A stretch of DNA of 52,873 bases from Pseudomonas aegrilactucae (GTDB lineage: Bacteria; Pseudomonadota; Gammaproteobacteria; Pseudomonadales; Pseudomonadaceae): assembly GCF_019168305.1 (NCBI RefSeq), contig NZ_JAHTBI010000018.1:1-52873 (forward strand), given 5' to 3'. The position numbers and the translations under genes were made by a program. This document shows, piece after piece, positions 49,916 to 52,873 of this stretch. The notes under the pieces are model-generated. The model did no database searches and was not told the DNA's origin. It worked only from the letters and a program-made list of their open reading frames with translations. Positions within the stretch are counted from its first letter, which is position 1. Each line of letters opens with the position of its first letter.

Positions 49916-51100
49916 TCAGGCCAGTGCAGGGCGCAGCGAGTAGGTCTTGAGTTGCGCGGCGAAGTCACGCAACGACTGGATGCCGCTGGCCTCGGCCTCG
50001 TGCACCCAGTCTTTGATGGCGGCCAGCATGTCGTGGCCGTTGGCGCTGGTACGGGCCCAGATCTGCTGCAGGGCCAGGCGTTTCTCGTAGATGGTCTTGA
50101 GGGCCTGGCTGTGCTCGAGCATCGACTGGATGCGCTGGTGATGGCGCTCGTCGAGCAGGCTGGTTTCGCGCGACAGCAGGCGCTTGGCGCGGTGGAACTG
50201 GTGGCGTACCGAGTCGTCGACACGCATCAGCTCCTGCTTGACCAGCGGCGCGATCACCAGCTTGCGGTACTGCGCCATGATCTGGAAGCGGTTGTTGAGG
50301 ATCGCCATGGCGGTGTCCATGTCCAGCTGGCCCTTGCCTTCGACGCGGTGCGCAATCGGCGCCACGCGCTGCACCTTGGCCAGGCGCAGCCAGGTGAACA
50401 GCTTGATCCAGGCCCAGCCCATGTCGAACTCCCAGCGCTTGACCGAGAGCTTGGCCGAGTTGGGGTAGGTGTGGTGATTGTTGTGCAGCTCTTCGCCGCC
50501 GATGATGATGCCCCAGGGCATCAGGTTGGTGGCGGCGTCACGGCATTCGAAGTTGCGGTAGCCCACCGCGTGGCCCAGGCCGTTGACCACGCCGGCCGCC
50601 CAGAAGGGGATCCACATCATCTGCACGGCCCAGATGGTGATGCCGAGGGTGCCGAACAGCAGCACGTCGATCAGCGCCATCAGCGCGATGCCGCCCAGCT
50701 TGTAGCGCGAGTAGAGGTTGCGCTCGATCCAGTCTTCGGGGCAGTTCTTGCCGTAGATGCGCAGGGTCTCGGGGTTCTGCGCCTCTTCGCGGTACAGCTC
50801 GGCGCCCTTGCGCAGCACCGTGGACAAGCCCTTGATCACCGGGCTGTGGGGGTCGTCGGCGGTTTCGCACTTGGCGTGGTGCTTGCGGTGGATGGCCGTC
50901 CACTCGCGGGTGTTCTGCGCCGTGGTCAGCCACAGCCAGAAGCGAAAGAAGTGCTTGAGCCCGGCGTTCAGCTCCAGCGAGCGGTGCGCCGAATAGCGGT
51001 GCAGATAGACTGTGACCGCGACGATGGTCACGTGGGTCATCAGCAGGGTGACGGCCAGCAGTTGCCAGACTGACAGGTCGAGAAAACCGTTGTACCACAT
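49916..51100 (-). CDS. desA: Membrane fatty-acid desaturase (DesA-like)
   Basis: 394 residues. It has the three histidine boxes of membrane di-iron desaturases: HRYSAH (34-39), HRKHH (71-75) and HNNHH (206-210). About four membrane helices lie around them (LLAVTLLMTHVTIVAVTVYL, ALMALIDVLLFGTLGITIW). The family puts a delta-9 double bond into acyl chains of membrane phospholipids and adjusts fluidity. The C-terminal 170 residues are helical and soluble, as in Pseudomonas DesA. It is divergent from the PAS-GGDEF-EAL gene, the same neighbour order I recall for P. aeruginosa PA0286 and PA0285. No DesT-type operator was confirmed. Confidence 0.93.
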   Translation of the reverse strand: MWYNGFLDLSVWQLLAVTLLMTHVTIVAVTVYLHRYSAHRSLELNAGLKHFFRFWLWLTTAQNTREWTAIHRKHHAKCETADDPHSPVIKGLSTVLRKGAELYREEAQNPETLRIYGKNCPEDWIERNLYSRYKLGGIALMALIDVLLFGTLGITIWAVQMMWIPFWAAGVVNGLGHAVGYRNFECRDAATNLMPWGIIIGGEELHNNHHTYPNSAKLSVKRWEFDMGWAWIKLFTWLRLAKVQRVAPIAHRVEGKGQLDMDTAMAILNNRFQIMAQYRKLVIAPLVKQELMRVDDSVRHQFHRAKRLLSRETSLLDERHHQRIQSMLEHSQALKTIYEKRLALQQIWARTSANGHDMLAAIKDWVHEAEASGIQSLRDFAAQLKTYSLRPALA

Positions 51101-51205
51101 AGGCGGGTGGGCCCTCGTAGAGCGAATGAAACAGCAGCAGGTATTATCCCGACCCTACTGAATAAAACCAGCCGGCCTTTTAGATAGGAGGTCACGGAAT
51201 GTTTC

Positions 51206-51222
51206 TGGCCGTATAATGGCCA
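51206..51222 (+). promoter_or_regulatory. -10 element inside an inverted repeat
   Basis: A perfect -10 hexamer TATAAT (51212-51217) sits inside the inverted repeat TGGCC-GTATAAT-GGCCA, 34 bp before the PAS-GGDEF-EAL start codon. A regulator bound here would block the promoter. The -35 box is not obvious. Confidence 0.55.
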
Positions 51223-51250
51223 TCATTTTGCTGTGGACTTCAGCGACCCT

Positions 51251-52873
51251 ATGTCTGCTTCCGTTCGAGATGCCCTGCGCATGGCCGCGCTGTATCTGCT
51301 GCTGTCGGTCCTGTGGCTGGTGTTGTCTGGTCAAATACTGAGCAATCTTTTCGATGATCCTGCCCAGCTGGCGCGCTGGGAGTTGATCAACGCCTACGCG
51401 TGGATGGGCTGCAGCGCGCTGCTGATCTTCGTCTCGCGCTGGCGGCTGCTCAGTTTCATCGGTGTCGGCGCGCGCCTGCGCCGCGAAGACCGTGAGCGCC
51501 TGCGCATGGCCGCGGCGGTGTTCGACAGCACCCTTGAAGGGGTGCTGGTGAGCGATCGCGACGGCGTGATCGTGCACGTCAACCGGGCGTTCATGCAGAT
51601 CACCGGCTACCAGCAGGACGAAGTGCTCGGCCAGCGCCCTAACAAGTTCAAGTCCGGGCGCCACGACACCGCGTTCTACCGGCAGATGTTCGCCACCCTG
51701 GCCGAGAAGGGCGAGTGGAGCGGTGAAATCTGGAACCGGCGCAAGAACGGCGAGGTGTACCCGCAATGGCAGACCCTGCGCGCGATCCGTGATGACCACG
51801 GCCAGCTGACCCATTACGTGGCGGTGTTCAGCGACATCAGCGCGATCAAGCATACCGAGCGCGAGCTGGCCCACCTGGTGCACCACGACCCGCTCACCGA
51901 CCTGCCCAACCGCCTGCTGTTCAATGACCGCGTCAAGCAGACCCTGGCCGCCGCGCAAGCCAACAAGCGAGGCTGCGCCCTGTTGCTGCTGGACCTGGAC
52001 CACTTCCAGAGCATCAACGACAGCCTTGGCCACACCACGGGCGACCAGTTGCTCAAGGCCGTGGGCGAGCGCCTTGGCGCGCAGCTGGGCAGCGGCGTGA
52101 CCCTGGCGCGCCTGGGCGGCGACGAATTTGCCGTGCTGTGCGAACACTGTACTCAGGTCGGGGAGGCCGCGGCGCTGGCGCAAAGCATCATCGATGGCCT
52201 CAAGGAACCGTTCGAGCTCGACCATCATCGCCTGTTCACCAGCGTCAGCATCGGCATCAGCCTGTTCCCCAGCGATGCCCTGAGCGCCGAGCAACTGCTG
52301 CGCAATGCCGACTCGGCGTTGTTCAAGGCCAAGAGCAACGGGCGTGCAGGCTATGCGCTGTACACCGAAGAATTGACCGCGCACGCCCAGCAGCGGGTGG
52401 AGACGGCCAGCGAGCTGCGCCGTGCGCTGGAGCAGCAAGAGCTGCGCGTGTACTACCAGCCGGTGCACGACCTGTTCAGCGGTGCGATGATCGGCGTCGA
52501 GGCACTGGTGCGCTGGCAGCACCCGGAGCGCGGGCTGGTGCCGCCGGGCGAGTTCATCCCGATTGCCGAGCGTACCGGGCTGATTGCCGACATCGACACC
52601 TGGGTGATGCGCCAGGCCTGCCGGCAGATGGTGCAATGGCAGGCCGAGGGCAAGGCGCTGGCGTTTGTCGCGGTCAACGTGTCGAGCCGCCTGTTCGCCC
52701 ATCGCAACCTGTACCAGATGGTGGCCCAGGTGCTGCACGAGACCGGGCTGGACCCGGCGCGGCTGGAGGTCGAGGTGACCGAGAGCGCGGTGATGGACGA
52801 CCCCGAGGTGGCGCTGGAGCAACTGCACCGGTTGCGCGAGCTGGGCTTGCAGCTGGCGATCGACGACTTCGGC
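51251..52873 (+). CDS. PAS-GGDEF-EAL c-di-GMP signalling protein (partial, runs off the window)
   Basis: At least 541 residues; the stop lies beyond the window. Two membrane helices are near 8-28 (ALRMAALYLLLSVLWLVLSG) and 48-65 (AWMGCSALLIFVSRW). A PAS domain follows (about 85-205; STLEGVLVSDRDGVIVHVNRAF). The GGDEF domain has intact RLGGDEF (about 288), and the EAL domain has intact VEALVRWQHPERG and the metal-site segment VEVTESAVMDD. It may therefore both make and degrade c-di-GMP. The ATG at 51251 follows the palindromic promoter. It is divergent from desA. Confidence 0.92.
   Translation, partial: MSASVRDALRMAALYLLLSVLWLVLSGQILSNLFDDPAQLARWELINAYAWMGCSALLIFVSRWRLLSFIGVGARLRREDRERLRMAAAVFDSTLEGVLVSDRDGVIVHVNRAFMQITGYQQDEVLGQRPNKFKSGRHDTAFYRQMFATLAEKGEWSGEIWNRRKNGEVYPQWQTLRAIRDDHGQLTHYVAVFSDISAIKHTERELAHLVHHDPLTDLPNRLLFNDRVKQTLAAAQANKRGCALLLLDLDHFQSINDSLGHTTGDQLLKAVGERLGAQLGSGVTLARLGGDEFAVLCEHCTQVGEAAALAQSIIDGLKEPFELDHHRLFTSVSIGISLFPSDALSAEQLLRNADSALFKAKSNGRAGYALYTEELTAHAQQRVETASELRRALEQQELRVYYQPVHDLFSGAMIGVEALVRWQHPERGLVPPGEFIPIAERTGLIADIDTWVMRQACRQMVQWQAEGKALAFVAVNVSSRLFAHRNLYQMVAQVLHETGLDPARLEVEVTESAVMDDPEVALEQLHRLRELGLQLAIDDFG

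Overview
The window is high-GC chromosomal DNA from a fluorescent Pseudomonas, most likely of the Pseudomonas putida group. The evidence is the typical Pseudomonas 5S rRNA at the left edge, the order rRNA - ferrioxamine-type iron uptake - lapG/lapD - TauD/ABC sulfonate-type operon - gabD/gabT - desaturase - PAS/GGDEF/EAL gene, and REP-like inverted repeats of the form GGCAAGCCAGCTCCCACAGG. No insertion sequence, integrase, phage gene or CRISPR array was seen.

Layout. 1-264: a 5S rRNA gene with its terminator, probably an extra tandem copy at the end of an rRNA operon. 265-5617: a cell-surface-signalling iron locus on the minus strand (ECF sigma factor, FecR-type regulator, STN-bearing TonB receptor, PepSY membrane protein) behind a Fur-box-like site. 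5668-9218: a GntR/FCD regulator divergent from lapG-lapD, the c-di-GMP-controlled switch for surface-adhesin release; no lapA, lapB or lapC lies beside them. 9820-13512: a TauD-type dioxygenase with an NMT1/SsuA-type ABC importer, probably for sulfur from organosulfonates, convergent with a WYL-family-type regulator. 14314-20217: a Sel1-repeat gene, then a tightly overlapping five-gene efflux operon (MarR, FUSC, DUF1656, HlyD, NodT-type lipoprotein). 20370-26622: small housekeeping or unknown genes (YbaK-like, DUF2789, a membrane protein, a CBS protein), a LysE exporter divergent from a MocR regulator, and a YncD/PqqU-like TonB receptor.

26879-38305 is the most striking region. It is a complete contact-dependent inhibition locus, cdiB-cdiC-cdiA-cdiI. 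It holds a TpsB transporter, a HlyC-family lysine acyltransferase, a 2896-residue CdiA ending in a DNA/RNA non-specific endonuclease domain, and a YezG/DUF600-type immunity protein. The acyltransferase between cdiB and cdiA suggests that the filament is lipidated, as in acyltransferase-bearing (class IV) CDI systems. Two genes downstream share a near-identical N-terminal zinc ribbon fused to different membrane domains.

39439-44006: a FhuE-like siderophore receptor divergent from an OmpR/EnvZ-type two-component pair. 44060-44136: tRNA-Arg(CCG). 44400-47305: gabD and gabT for the GABA shunt, each followed by its own terminator. 47442 to the end: a pseudo-receiver/HDOD protein, a PAS-GGDEF diguanylate cyclase, a DesA-type fatty-acid desaturase, and a PAS-GGDEF-EAL protein truncated by the window edge.

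The recurring themes are iron acquisition (three TonB receptors with three different regulatory settings), c-di-GMP and surface attachment (LapG, LapD, two GGDEF enzymes) and contact-dependent competition.
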